Origin: Bacillaceae bacterium OF18-1A
GTDB taxonomy: Bacteria; Bacillota; Bacilli; Bacillales; Bacillaceae_G
NCBI GenBank assembly: GCA_027694045.1
Contig: JAQEWB010000001.1
Coordinates: 1-64,000 of the forward strand
Direction of reading: 5' to 3'
DNA: 64,000 nt
The translations under genes and the position numbers were made by a program. This document shows positions 37,589 to 45,601 of this stretch, piece after piece; positions within the stretch are counted from its first letter, which is position 1; each line of letters starts with the position of its first letter. Under the pieces are notes generated by a model. That model did no database searches. It was given only the letters and a program-made list of their open reading frames with translations, and was not told where the DNA came from.

Positions 37589-38269
37589 CTAAATCCATTC
37601 AACAATCGCATCCATTGTTTGTCTTGTTTTCTCACGCTTTGGCTCTTCTTTACGGTAACCAAATGCAACCATAACGGATACTTCAAGGTTATCGTCTTTT
37701 ATAATGCCTTCTTGACGAAGTAAAGAATCTATTTTTTCTTTATCAAATCCTTCTATTGGACAAGAATCAATACCAATTTGAGCTGCACTCGTCATCATAT
37801 TACCTAAAGCAATATAAGTTTGCTTTGATGCCCAATCAAATACAGCGCGATCGGATTGTACTAAGTTGAAATCTGATTCCTGAAACTTTTTGAAGAATTC
37901 ATATCTCATTTTTTGCGCGTCTTCAGGTAATCCAATAACATCGTTCATCATGTGTTTAATATATTCCGCATCATAGTGCATATCTTTAATGTTTCTTGAA
38001 AGAACAATGACAAAGTGACTTGCTGTTGCAAGTTGCCCACCAGCACCCCATGAATAGGCTTGTAGCTTTTCTCTTAACTCTTTATTTTGTACGACAATAA
38101 ACTTCCAAGGCTCATATCCAAAAGAAGAAGGAGATAATCTTCCTGTTTCTAAAATGAATTTAAAATCAGCTTCTGAAATTTTCTGTGTAGAATCGAACTC
38201 TTTACATGCATGTCTGAAATGAAAAGCTTCCATAATTTTTTCTTTTGTAAGTCCTTTTGAGTTTGTCAT
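37589..38269 (-). CDS. Nitroreductase family NAD(P)H-dependent oxidoreductase
   Basis: A 226-residue FMN oxidoreductase of the NfsB type: FHFRHACKEFD (FMN site), GRLSPSSFGYEPWKFIVVQN, SWGAGGQLATASHFVIVL and GIDSCPIEGFD. It reduces quinones or nitro compounds by two electrons. ATG 38269 (MTNSKGL) follows AGAGGAAC. It is divergent from an HxlR regulator (128-base gap). In B. subtilis a similar nitroreductase (YodC) is repressed by the redox-sensing DUF24/HxlR protein YodB, so the same logic is likely here. Confidence 0.88.
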   Translation of the reverse strand: MTNSKGLTKEKIMEAFHFRHACKEFDSTQKISEADFKFILETGRLSPSSFGYEPWKFIVVQNKELREKLQAYSWGAGGQLATASHFVIVLSRNIKDMHYDAEYIKHMMNDVIGLPEDAQKMRYEFFKKFQESDFNLVQSDRAVFDWASKQTYIALGNMMTSAAQIGIDSCPIEGFDKEKIDSLLRQEGIIKDDNLEVSVMVAFGYRKEEPKREKTRQTMDAIVEWI

Positions 38270-38355
38270 AAAAGTTCCTCTTTTCATTAATTTATTTTTG
38301 TAAGTAAATTATATTTTTAAAGTAACCTATATACAAGTACGCACATTTATGTGTT

Positions 38356-38377
38356 ATAGTATCAAAAAAGATACTAT
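38356..38377. promoter_or_regulatory. Candidate HxlR operator
   Basis: Perfect inverted repeat ATAGTATC - AAAAAA - GATACTAT, 20 bases before the HxlR start and between the two divergent genes. Confidence 0.45.
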
Positions 38378-38397
38378 TGGTAAGGGAAGGGGTTTTT

Positions 38398-38778
38398 ATG
38401 GACTGTTCAAAAGAAAATAATGTAAATTATCCATTTTTAAATAAATATTCTTGTCCAGTCGAAGCGATGGTTGAGGTGATTGGAGGGAAATGGAAAGGGA
38501 TCATTTTGTATCATTTATTAAATGGTAAGAAACGATTTAATGAACTGAAAAGATTAAATCCTAATATCACACAAAGGATGTTAACACTTCAGCTTAGAGA
38601 ACTCGAAGCTGATGGCATCATCCATCGTGAAGTATACCGTGAAGTACCACCAAAAGTAGAATATTCGTTAACCGAACTTGGTGAATCACTCCGTCCAATG
38701 ATTTCATTAATGATGGAATGGGCAACTCATAATATGGAGAAAGTTTTGGAGAGTAGAAATAAGCCAAATAATGGTTAG
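38398..38778 (+). CDS. HxlR/DUF24-family transcriptional regulator
   Basis: A 126-residue winged-helix regulator with the family signature CPVEAMVEVIGGKWKGIILYHL. The Cys before Pro (residue 19) matches the redox-sensing Cys of YodB/CatR-type repressors. Further motifs are KRFNELKRLNPNITQRML and REVPPKVEYSLTELG. It is likely to control the divergent nitroreductase gene and itself through the palindrome at 38356-38377. ATG 38398 (MDCSKEN) has AAGGGG 5 bases upstream. Quinone or electrophile sensing is inferred from the family. Confidence 0.87.
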   Translation: MDCSKENNVNYPFLNKYSCPVEAMVEVIGGKWKGIILYHLLNGKKRFNELKRLNPNITQRMLTLQLRELEADGIIHREVYREVPPKVEYSLTELGESLRPMISLMMEWATHNMEKVLESRNKPNNG

Positions 38779-38904
38779 GGATGGATTTCACTTAAATGGG
38801 TAGTGAAAATAGTTGATGATAAATATGTTATGTTAACTGTTGATTGGAAATAACATCAAAAATAGAGGGTATCATGTCAATGAACTTGAAGTGATCATAA
38901 CTTG

Positions 38905-38947
38905 GCAGTAAAAAACTCCATTATTTTTTAATGGAGTTTTTTACTGC
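38905..38947. terminator. Bidirectional terminator
   Basis: A 19-bp perfect stem (GCAGTAAAAAACTCCATTA, 38905-38923, with its complement at 38929-38947) carrying T and A runs on both strands. It ends the HxlR gene and the convergent hisS gene. Confidence 0.9.
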
Positions 38948-38970
38948 ATCATTTACGTTTTGAAAACACC

Positions 38971-40278
38971 TCACATAGTAGGCACATTAAAATAATTATT
39001 TAACGTATTATCTTTCAAAGAAGAGAGAGGGACTTTCACTTCATTACCTTCCTTCATATTCCGTAGTACAACCGTTTCTGTACTAAGTTCTTCTTCACCA
39101 ATAATAAGTACATACGGGATATTTTCTTTGTTTGCATAATTAAGGGCACGTTTTAATTTGCGTCCAGCTAGTTCCAATTCGATTTTTAATGCAGTAGTGG
39201 TGCGTAATTGCTGTGCAATTTGCAAGCATTGTAATTCTGTTCCGAGCGGGATGATAAATAGATCGGCTGTCGATGATGTTGTTTCTTTTTGTGATAGAGC
39301 TGTGTAAATGACATCTAAACCGAATGAAATACCGACTGTTGGATAGTTCATATTATCACCACGGAATGCGCCGATAATATTATCATAACGACCACCGCCA
39401 CCGATGCTAGATGTAATTGTGCCATCTTTTAAGAAGATTTCATATACAGTACCTGTATACATTGTGAGTCCTCTTGCTAAAAATGGATTGAATACAGTAT
39501 TCTCATTTATTCCGAGGGCGATTAAATATCGCTGTAATTGTTGTAATTCGCTTATTCCATCAGTAACGAGTGGATTATTAAATGCTGTTTCAAATTCAGT
39601 AAGCTCAAACTTCATACAAGCTAAAACGGTATTACATATCGTATCAGCCATCTCTACAGTAATTCCGCGCTCTAATACATCTTTTCGTACACCATCAATA
39701 CCGATTTTTTCTATTTTGTCTAACGATAAAATTACGTCACTCGTTAGTTCGGCAGGAATGTTCATAGACTGGAGAATGCCATTTAATAATTTTCGGTTAT
39801 TATATTGAATCGTCACTTCCAATTTTAACGTTCGGAACAGTTCAAGCGCCATACTCATAAGTTCAGCTTCTGCCATGACAGATTCTACGCCAACTATATC
39901 AACATCGCATTGAATGAACTCACGGAATCTTCCTTGTTTAATCGGACCATCTCGAAATACTTTTCCAATTTCATACCGTTTAAAAGGGAGGCGAATATTC
40001 GGATTCATCGCCACAACTTTTGCGAATGGAATGGTTAAATCGTAGCGTAAGGCAAGTTCGCGTTTTCCTTGATCTTTGAGCGTATATATTTCTTTTAATA
40101 TTTCATCACCACCACCGTATTTGTAAGACATAAGCTCATACATATTTAACACCGCTGTTTCTAACGGTTTACAGCCATAACGTTCAAACGTATCTTCGCA
40201 AGCTCTTTTAATTTTGTTTCGCAGCACTTGTTCCTCTGGTAAATAGTCCTTTGTTCCTTTTACATTTTTCATTTCCAT
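38971..40278 (-). CDS. hisS: Histidine--tRNA ligase, second type
   Basis: A 435-residue class II synthetase charging tRNA-His. Motif 1 lies around RACEDTFERYGCKPLETAVL, motif 2 is RYEIGKVFRDG followed by GRFREFIQCDVDIVG, histidine motif 1 is LARGLTMYTGTVYEI, and motif 3 is GGGGRYDNIIGAF. The C-terminal anticodon domain starts near 335 (DLFIIPLG). It resembles the stand-alone HisRS2 of the B. cereus group rather than the hisS of the hisS-aspS pair; that second copy is outside this window. ATG 40278 (MEMKNVKG) has AAGGAG 8 bases upstream. It is controlled by a leader-peptide attenuator. Confidence 0.93.
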   Translation of the reverse strand: MEMKNVKGTKDYLPEEQVLRNKIKRACEDTFERYGCKPLETAVLNMYELMSYKYGGGDEILKEIYTLKDQGKRELALRYDLTIPFAKVVAMNPNIRLPFKRYEIGKVFRDGPIKQGRFREFIQCDVDIVGVESVMAEAELMSMALELFRTLKLEVTIQYNNRKLLNGILQSMNIPAELTSDVILSLDKIEKIGIDGVRKDVLERGITVEMADTICNTVLACMKFELTEFETAFNNPLVTDGISELQQLQRYLIALGINENTVFNPFLARGLTMYTGTVYEIFLKDGTITSSIGGGGRYDNIIGAFRGDNMNYPTVGISFGLDVIYTALSQKETTSSTADLFIIPLGTELQCLQIAQQLRTTTALKIELELAGRKLKRALNYANKENIPYVLIIGEEELSTETVVLRNMKEGNEVKVPLSSLKDNTLNNYFNVPTM

Positions 40279-40301
40279 TGTAATCACTCCTTTTTTAAAT
40301 T

Positions 40302-40401
40302 AAAAAAAGCTATGCAGGTATAAAAATACCCACATAGCTTTATGAACGCTTCGTGGGTCAACAGGAAAAGCCCTGTACCCACGAAGAAAAATTTTTCTTC
40401 G
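40302..40401 (-). promoter_or_regulatory. Histidine attenuator: competing hairpins and terminator
   Basis: On the minus strand, segment 1 (CGAAGAAAAA) pairs with segment 2 (TTTTTCTTCG), both within 40382-40401. Alternatively segment 2 extended (CTTCGTGGGT) pairs with segment 3 (ACCCACGAAG, 40349-40358). ACCCAC of segment 3 can instead pair with GTGGGT of segment 4. Segment 4 otherwise forms the terminator (40302-40341): AAAGCTATG with CATAGCTTT, extended inward by two wobbles, then TTTTTTT. Pairing 1:2 plus 3:4 would antiterminate; 2:3 plus 4:5 would terminate. Confidence 0.82.
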
Positions 40402-40412
40402 GATACACGGCG

Positions 40413-40457
40413 TTACGTATGATGATGAAGTTGGAAAGAAGTATTAAAGTTTCGCAT
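40413..40457 (-). CDS. His leader peptide (14 residues)
   Basis: ATG 40457 is preceded by AAGGAGAG at 7-nt spacing and opens MRNFNTSFQLHHHT, ending at TAA 40413-40415. Three consecutive CAT His codons (40419-40427) sit about 18 bases before attenuator segment 1. A ribosome waiting for charged tRNA-His would leave segment 1 free, while one reaching the stop codon would cover it. This is the arrangement of an amino-acid-sensing leader peptide. Confidence 0.85.
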   Translation of the reverse strand: MRNFNTSFQLHHHT

Positions 40458-40489
40458 TACAAATCTCTCCTTAACATAAGTTTTTCCAA

Positions 40490-40518
40490 ATTATATCAGA
40501 TGATTTTTGAATTATCAA
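40490..40518 (-). promoter_or_regulatory. Sigma-A promoter of the hisS leader
   Basis: On the minus strand TTGATA (40513-40518), 17 bases, TATAAT (40490-40495). Near-consensus, about 35 bases upstream of the leader-peptide ATG. Confidence 0.85.
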
Positions 40519-40618
40519 TATTTTTAGTTTTGAAATATACGTGAAGTTATGTAGGAGAAATGGAAAAGGGTGTATAATAAAACTTAATAATATGAAATAA
40601 CCTTTTAAGGAGATCACT

Positions 40619-41095
40619 ATGAAAAAAGATAAAACAAATGCGATGCGAATATTAGATAAAGAAAAAATCGAATATTCGATGATGTCATATGACTCTGGCG
40701 ATGGAAAAATTGATGGTGTATCAGTAGCCGAGAAAATTGGACGAGAAGTGAGAGAAGTATATAAAACGTTAATCGCTCAAGGAAATAGTAAAAATTATCA
40801 TGTGTTTATTATTCCGGTAGATGAAGAACTAAATTTAAAAGCTGCCGCAAAAGCAGTAAGTGAAAAGAAAATTGAAATGATTCCAGTAAAAGATATTACG
40901 AAAGTATCAGGATACATTCGCGGCGGTTGTTCACCAGTCGGCATGAAAAAGTTATTTTCTACATGTATCGATGAAAGCGCAAAGTCGCTTGAAACGATGA
41001 TAGTAAGCGGCGGGAAAATCGGTATACAAATTGAGCTGAAAGTGGATGACTTGGCAAAAGTGACGAGAGCGCAGTTTGGTGAAATAACGAAATAA
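40619..41095 (+). CDS. ybaK: Cys-tRNA(Pro) deacylase (YbaK/EbsC family)
   Basis: A 158-residue editing protein that hydrolyses mischarged Cys-tRNA-Pro and similar products. Family motifs are VYKTLIAQGNSKNYHVFIIPV, quoted as VYKTLIAQGN plus YHVFIIPV, AAAKAVSEKKIEMIP (catalytic Lys region), GYIRGGCSPVGMKK and the C-terminal SGGKIGIQIEL. ATG 40619 follows AAGGAGATCA. It is divergent from hisS. It has no partner gene and the reading is intact. Confidence 0.92.
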   Translation: MKKDKTNAMRILDKEKIEYSMMSYDSGDGKIDGVSVAEKIGREVREVYKTLIAQGNSKNYHVFIIPVDEELNLKAAAKAVSEKKIEMIPVKDITKVSGYIRGGCSPVGMKKLFSTCIDESAKSLETMIVSGGKIGIQIELKVDDLAKVTRAQFGEITK

Positions 41096-41229
41096 TGATA
41101 CATAGGAAAAGAAGTGCTAGTTTTGTTAAGTTTAGATACAGATTTTAGGATAATTAGTCCGTTATGAGGGCTGATTATCCTTTTTTTGCAAACTGAATAA
41201 TGATTGAATGTTCAGTTTGATATAGATAT

Positions 41230-41641
41230 TTGACACTCCCACCCCTAAAGGGGCAAGCTGACTAACGTCATTGGGATTCTTGCTACCAAAGGCGAAGTCC
41301 ATTTCTGGTATCGCTGACGTGCAAGATTGCGGTGTGCCATCACCACTCCTACAACAGACCATATAGGTTCGTGGGCTACGGTACTGTGACCATACCGTAC
41401 AGATTGTTGGTTCTCAAATGTTTTAACGTCTTGTTCTTGACGACTTAATACATTTTACGGAGTAGAAGAATTTGCTACTCCAACCTGATATGTATTCTAT
41501 TTTCAGAGAACAGTTGTTTTAGAGTCTTTTGCATGACTATGAATGAAGTATACCATGTTTTGCTACGCAAAAGCGATACTTTCATCCCATGCCTAAAGGC
41601 GGACTAAAGTCCTACATGGGCTTTCCCATATCGCAAAATCT
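41230..41641 (-). mobile_element. IS200/IS605-type element lacking transposase and TnpB
   Basis: Both ends are visible on the minus strand. After TTAC (41642-41645), the left end carries a cloverleaf palindrome (CCCATG-TA-GGACTTTAGTCC-GCCTTTAGGC-ATGGG, 41586-41620). The right end carries AAGAATCCC, TGACGTTAGTCA, CCCCTTTAGGGG and GGGAGTGTCAA, ending at 41230. TTAC next to the left end and TCAA at the right end fit IS605-family cleavage rules. The 412-bp interior has no tnpA or tnpB frame. The right part resembles the 3' end of a TnpB gene with its omega-RNA scaffold. It is therefore a deletion derivative (MITE/PATE-like). Confidence 0.65.
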
Positions 41642-41655
41642 GTAATCAGAATCAT

Positions 41656-41880
41656 TTGGAAGGAGGGAAAAGTCTCGGTGTGAGGACTTTAAATAAACAA
41701 ACAGAGTTACTCTTAAAGATAGACAAAGGACCGGAGAATGTTTTAATGAGGGTTCAAGAAATCCACATAAGGAAGCGCTTGAGGGGTTCCAGTATTTTGA
41801 GGAAACCCCACGCTAAGAGCATGCAAGATTTTATACAGTTTTTTGGTTAATCTAGTAACAAACAAGAACTTTAAAATCGT
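41656..41880 (+). other. Possible degraded IS605-type right-end fragment
   Basis: A 64-codon open frame here (GVRTLNKQTELLLKIDKGPE...) does not look like a working gene. AAGAAATCCAC (about 41757) and CCCCACGCTAAGAGC (about 41806-41820) recall the boundary of TnpB genes with IS605 right ends, so this may be a second, decayed remnant beside the intact-ended element. The region 41881-42079 holds only a TATAAT-type -10 (about 42050) for the next gene. Confidence 0.3.
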
Positions 41881-42079
41881 GCCAGGATAGGAATGTATAA
41901 AAAATGTATAGATTCATAGAACGAAAAAAGAAGGTTCCCTTGTGAGAATAGGATTCCTCCTTTTCCTTGCTACCGATAATGAGACGTTATGTTAACCTCA
42001 CATGTATAGAATATACAAGAAAAACACGACACATCACTTTTTGTAAATGGTATAATAAGGAAAAAGAGGTGAAAAACTA

Positions 42080-42277
42080 ATGGAAGACTCTATGTTTGCG
42101 TTTCGAATTGTTTTCAATGCACTAACATCATTCTTTTCCAACGGGGTCTGGGTCGTTTTGTTCTTCTTCTTGTTAAATAAAACGTATGAAAACAAAACTT
42201 TCAGAACAGCATCGAGTATTATTACTGTTGTTGTCTTAGTATTTTATTTGTTTTATTGCATTCGGAATAGCATGTAA
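42080..42277 (+). CDS. 65-residue two-helix membrane protein
   Basis: A small hypothetical protein with hydrophobic stretches at residues about 13-31 (NGVWVVLFFFLLN) and 44-59 (IITVVVLVFYLFYCI), separated by a basic loop KTYENKTFRT. ATG 42080 has AAGAGGTG upstream and a TATAAT-like -10 lies about 30 bases before. I recognise no family. It lies next to transposon remnants. Confidence 0.6.
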   Translation: MEDSMFAFRIVFNALTSFFSNGVWVVLFFFLLNKTYENKTFRTASSIITVVVLVFYLFYCIRNSM

Positions 42278-42432
42278 TGCCCTTCTTTGAATAAGGTAGG
42301 GAAATCCCCCAGTATCCAAGACTAAATTTTACCCATACATCATTTTTTTGATGTAGCTCTTGAAGATAAAAACTATTTAATTTTCAAGGAACAGTTATTA
42401 ACTTAAAACTTATTATACGAGGAGGGTGTATC

Positions 42433-42735
42433 ATGAAAAAAATATGCTTTGTATTAATTGTCGACGCTGGTATAAATTATGGTTCAATATTTTCTCTACC
42501 ATTTTTAAGGAATCAGGATGATTTGAAGGAATATTTTTCTAAGTATTATGATGTTTCAATTAATTATATTAGGGATAAAAACTCAGTTGACTATTTGGTA
42601 GTTCCCAAACCGTGTCCACCTTTTAATAATGAAAATAATCTTCCAATAATTGAAGTACCAGCAATCTTATTTATGGAAAAGGATTTTGAAAAAATAAAGA
42701 CTTATATAGACAATTATTTTTCTGATAACTCATAA
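42433..42735 (+). CDS. Hypothetical 100-residue protein
   Basis: Predicted product MKKICFVLIVDAGINYGSIF... is soluble with an alpha/beta pattern; a hydrophobic first strand (ICFVLIVDAG) is too short for a signal peptide, and a Pro-rich turn (VVPKPCPPFNNENN) lies in the middle. A strong GAGGAGGG precedes ATG 42433 and a terminator follows at 42769. The gene therefore looks expressed, but I do not recognise it. Confidence 0.6.
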   Translation: MKKICFVLIVDAGINYGSIFSLPFLRNQDDLKEYFSKYYDVSINYIRDKNSVDYLVVPKPCPPFNNENNLPIIEVPAILFMEKDFEKIKTYIDNYFSDNS

Positions 42736-42768
42736 GGAAAATAAAAGTACAGTAAAAAGAAGTCCGAT

Positions 42769-42813
42769 AAAAAACGAGTGGCATAGAATATTTCTATTAA
42801 TCATTCGTTTTTT
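42769..42813 (+). terminator. Rho-independent terminator
   Basis: AAAAAACGAGTG pairs with CATTCGTTTTTT (one wobble), followed by ATTATATTT; 34 bases after the hypothetical gene. Confidence 0.75.
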
Positions 42814-43018
42814 ATTATATTTACATATATTTTTTAAAAGAGGATTATAGACGTTCTGAAAAAAATTAATTATAACAAGAACAGTGTTCGTACCCTAATA
42901 AGAGGGGGTTACTTTACTTCCAATAACGAGAATTATGAAAATAAGTCGTTGATATGGACAACTTATTATATTTTTTTGCTTAGTGTGTGTTTGTTTTAAA
43001 ATGCAGGCGGAACCTCAT

Positions 43019-43072
43019 AAATCAAAGGCAAGAACATTTTGTACGCATCAAATATGTTCTTGCCTTTGATTT
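43019..43072. other. Long perfect hairpin without a gene
   Basis: A 19-bp perfect stem (AAATCAAAGGCAAGAACAT, 43019-43037, with its complement at 43054-43072) with a 16-nt loop and T-rich flank. No coding frame with a start leads into it. It could be the terminator of a short RNA transcribed from about 42900, or the end of a decayed mobile element. The rest of 42814-43285 shows no gene. Confidence 0.5.
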
Positions 43073-43285
43073 TACTGAGTTGAACATCTATGATCTGAAT
43101 ATAAAATTATATGGGGCTTCCTTTTTTGTTTTTAATAAGAAATTCTGTTTTAAAAGCGTTAATCCCCATTAGATAACGCTTCAAAAACGAATATTTTTAT
43201 ATTTTTAATGAAAAATGTTCATGTTTATGTTGTGTATTCAAAAAATGTTTGTTATATTATCCATATAATAATTTTAAATAACATC

Positions 43286-43478
43286 ACTCGTATATACTCG
43301 GTAATATGGTCCGAGCGTTTCTACCTGGTTCCCAATGAAAGAACTGGACTACGGGTTAAAGTATTCGGTCGTTCTATTTGATGAGCGCTACCGATCTATA
43401 ATTTGGCATTTGCTTAATTAACTTTGACTACCGTAGTTCTAGAAAGTAGAGATTTGTCTACCATTTCTAGAGCTTTTT
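43286..43478 (+). promoter_or_regulatory. Guanine-type purine riboswitch with terminator
   Basis: Aptamer 43286-43356: P1 ACTCGTA with TACGGGT; P2 CTCGG with CCGAG around TAATATGGT; J2/3 GTTTCTACC; P3 GGTTC with GAACT; then GGACTACGGG. The specificity base in GACTA is C (43349), predicting guanine-type ligands rather than adenine. A terminator follows (CTAGAAA with TTTCTAG, then AGCTTTTTT, 43438-43477). Ligand binding should shut off the downstream lipoprotein gene. Confidence 0.9.
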
Positions 43479-43535
43479 TCTTTGGGCCAAACCTTCGAGT
43501 ATATGAAACAACAAGAGAAAGAGGAGAGATTATTT

Positions 43536-44417
43536 ATGAAGAAGAATACGTTGAAAAAAGGTGCGGCCCTAGTAACTACTATTGCATTATCATTCTCAAT
43601 ACTTGCAGGATGTAATGCGAGTCCAGAAAAAACTGCTGCAGCAAAAAGTAATCAAAAGCCTATTTTAATTCAAGGGCCAATGCCAATAGAGGCTGAAAAG
43701 TTTGCGAAAAGGTTAAAAAATGTGAAAGAAGAAAAGTCTGGAACATTTGTATTTTATAAAGGAACGGTAGACAATTACCCTGTAATCGTTACGAAGACAG
43801 GGAAAGGAATGGAAAATACAGCAGCTGCTACAGCGGTGGCTATTGAAAAATATAAACCTGCAGCAATTATTAACCAAGGAACGTCAGGTGGACACGATCC
43901 AAATTTAAATGTATTTGATATCGTTTTAGGAAAAAAAGTTGCCAATATAGGTTCGTTAAAAACAACAAATATGGACGAGAACCAAGGGATTGAGCCAACA
44001 AAATGGATCTCTATGGACTTAATGGCTTCTGAAGGAAGTGCAGGAGAAGATCCAAATGCGGAGAAAATCCGATACTACGAGGGAGATAAAGACTTACTTG
44101 CAGCAGCGAATGCAGTAAAAGATAAGTATACAAAAGGTAAAGTAGTTGAAGGTACAATCGGTTCAGCAGATCTTTGGAATAATGAAGTGGATCGAATTAA
44201 ATGGTTCCATACAAAATACGGTACATCTGTCGAGGAAATGGAAGGTGCTGCAGCAGCTCAAATCGCTGATGCTTATAAAGTACCATTCTTAGGAATTCGA
44301 GTATTATCGAACAACAAAACAAACGGCGGAAAATACAATCCAAATACAGCAGCGGCAAATCAAGAATATGTATATGAAGTAGTTAAAAAGTATATAGATT
44401 CTATGCCAAAAAAATAA
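43536..44417 (+). CDS. Lipoprotein of the MTA/SAH nucleosidase (purine nucleoside phosphorylase) fold
   Basis: A 293-residue lipoprotein: signal peptide with lipobox LAGC (Cys near 27), then a PNP/UDP family domain (GTVDNYPVIVTKTGKGMENTAA; IINQGTSGGHDPNLNVFDI; catalytic region GTIGSADLWN with Asp; ribose-binding EEMEGAAAAQIA). It would cleave purine nucleosides or MTA/SAH outside the membrane and release a base for uptake. I chose ATG 43536 with AGAGGAGAG upstream. Control by a guanine-type riboswitch supports a role in purine salvage. Confidence 0.88.
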   Translation: MKKNTLKKGAALVTTIALSFSILAGCNASPEKTAAAKSNQKPILIQGPMPIEAEKFAKRLKNVKEEKSGTFVFYKGTVDNYPVIVTKTGKGMENTAAATAVAIEKYKPAAIINQGTSGGHDPNLNVFDIVLGKKVANIGSLKTTNMDENQGIEPTKWISMDLMASEGSAGEDPNAEKIRYYEGDKDLLAAANAVKDKYTKGKVVEGTIGSADLWNNEVDRIKWFHTKYGTSVEEMEGAAAAQIADAYKVPFLGIRVLSNNKTNGGKYNPNTAAANQEYVYEVVKKYIDSMPKK

Positions 44418-44424
44418 TAAAAGA

Positions 44425-44467
44425 AAAGCTCATTTCTTATTGGAAAATATAAGAGGTGAGCTTTTTT
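44425..44467 (+). terminator. Rho-independent terminator
   Basis: AAGCTCATTTCTTAT pairs with ATAAGAGGTGAGCTT (two wobbles), followed by TTTTA. The gap that follows (to 44712) shows no gene. Confidence 0.85.
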
Positions 44468-44712
44468 ATATTCTGAGTATTATCCGTGGAATAGATTATA
44501 TAAAGGTTCCTTCCTAAGGTAATAGTTTCTGCATTCTTTTCCTATACATACAAATTATTGCAATATTAGACAGGGAAACGAAAATAAGCCAAGAATATGT
44601 TATATAGGACAGGATTTTAAATAGTGGAGATATGGACATGCATGATGTAGTCAACTTGGGGTTTGTGGATATAAATATGCTCAAAGGGAGAAAAAACAGT
44701 GAGGGATTCTAG

Positions 44713-45459
44713 ATGAAGGTAAATCAGAATGTTGTTTTAAAAATTATTGGGTTAGAATTGTTATTAATGGTTTTTTATACGATTAACGGGGCCTATCAAA
44801 CTATTACTAAGCCGTCCAGTCCAGTATTACAATTTATCGGACTTGTTCCTTTAGCGGTGGGGATCGTAGTATATTTAGGAATGAAGGGTAAGTGGAGATT
44901 CTATTTCTTTGATATTAAGTTAAATAATTCAGTGAAGGACACCATTTTATTGAATTCTCCATTCGTGCTCGTTCTCTTCGTAATACTACTTGGTAATAAA
45001 GGATTAAACACTACATCGATATCGGACTTGTTTTTTATGTTTATTATGCAAATTTTTGTTGTTGCGTTTATTGAGGAAACTATTTTTCGTGGATTTATGC
45101 TCAAAATGTTGTTTTCAAAGGGGATAAAAAAATCAGTTCTGATTACAAGTTTTCTGTTTGGTATCACCCATTTATTACAACTAGTTGGTGGGCAGTCTAT
45201 TGAAGATACTACCTTACAAATTATATATGCGTTTTTAGTTGGGCTTGTTCTGTCCTTACTTATTATAAATAAGCAATCAATTATTATCACTATTACGTTC
45301 CACGGTTTTAATAATTTCTTTAATTTTATGGGGAATGTTCAAGGGTCATCGTTATATGCGTATATTGTTATTGCGATTTTATGTATCTATTCTGTATATT
45401 TATGGAAACGTGTTAATAAAAAAGAGTATATTCGACAGGAGATAAATTTAGCTATTTGA
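44713..45459 (+). CDS. CPBP-family intramembrane metalloprotease
   Basis: A 248-residue membrane protein with about seven helices and the three CPBP/Abi motifs: EETIFRGFML (Glu-Glu and Arg, near 117-126), FGITHLLQ (His), and FHGFNNFFNF (His and Asn, near 196-205). All predicted metal/catalytic residues are present. Family members act in prenyl-protein-like processing, bacteriocin self-immunity or membrane protein cleavage. No bacteriocin gene is adjacent. ATG 44713 has a weak leader (GGGATTCTAG). Confidence 0.87.
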   Translation: MKVNQNVVLKIIGLELLLMVFYTINGAYQTITKPSSPVLQFIGLVPLAVGIVVYLGMKGKWRFYFFDIKLNNSVKDTILLNSPFVLVLFVILLGNKGLNTTSISDLFFMFIMQIFVVAFIEETIFRGFMLKMLFSKGIKKSVLITSFLFGITHLLQLVGGQSIEDTTLQIIYAFLVGLVLSLLIINKQSIIITITFHGFNNFFNFMGNVQGSSLYAYIVIAILCIYSVYLWKRVNKKEYIRQEINLAI

Positions 45460-45601
45460 GTTGTGATATTACCCTTTGAGTATAAAAAGCACCTCAGTAC
45501 CGTCTTAATTATCAAATTTCTAAATCTCCCTACAATTATTTATGATCATTTCGTTCATTTTGGGACTGCTACAAATGATAAAAAAGAAAAGAGGGAACAA
45601 T

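Noticed and set aside
40279..40520. T-box riboswitch before hisS
   Set aside because: The AAGGTGGNACCGCG box is absent, while a His-codon leader peptide and attenuator hairpins explain the region.
41162..41362. 66-codon minus-strand frame at the right end of the IS605-type element
   Set aside because: It may retain TnpB C-terminal sequence, but it lacks zinc-finger or RuvC motifs and probably represents the element end rather than a gene.
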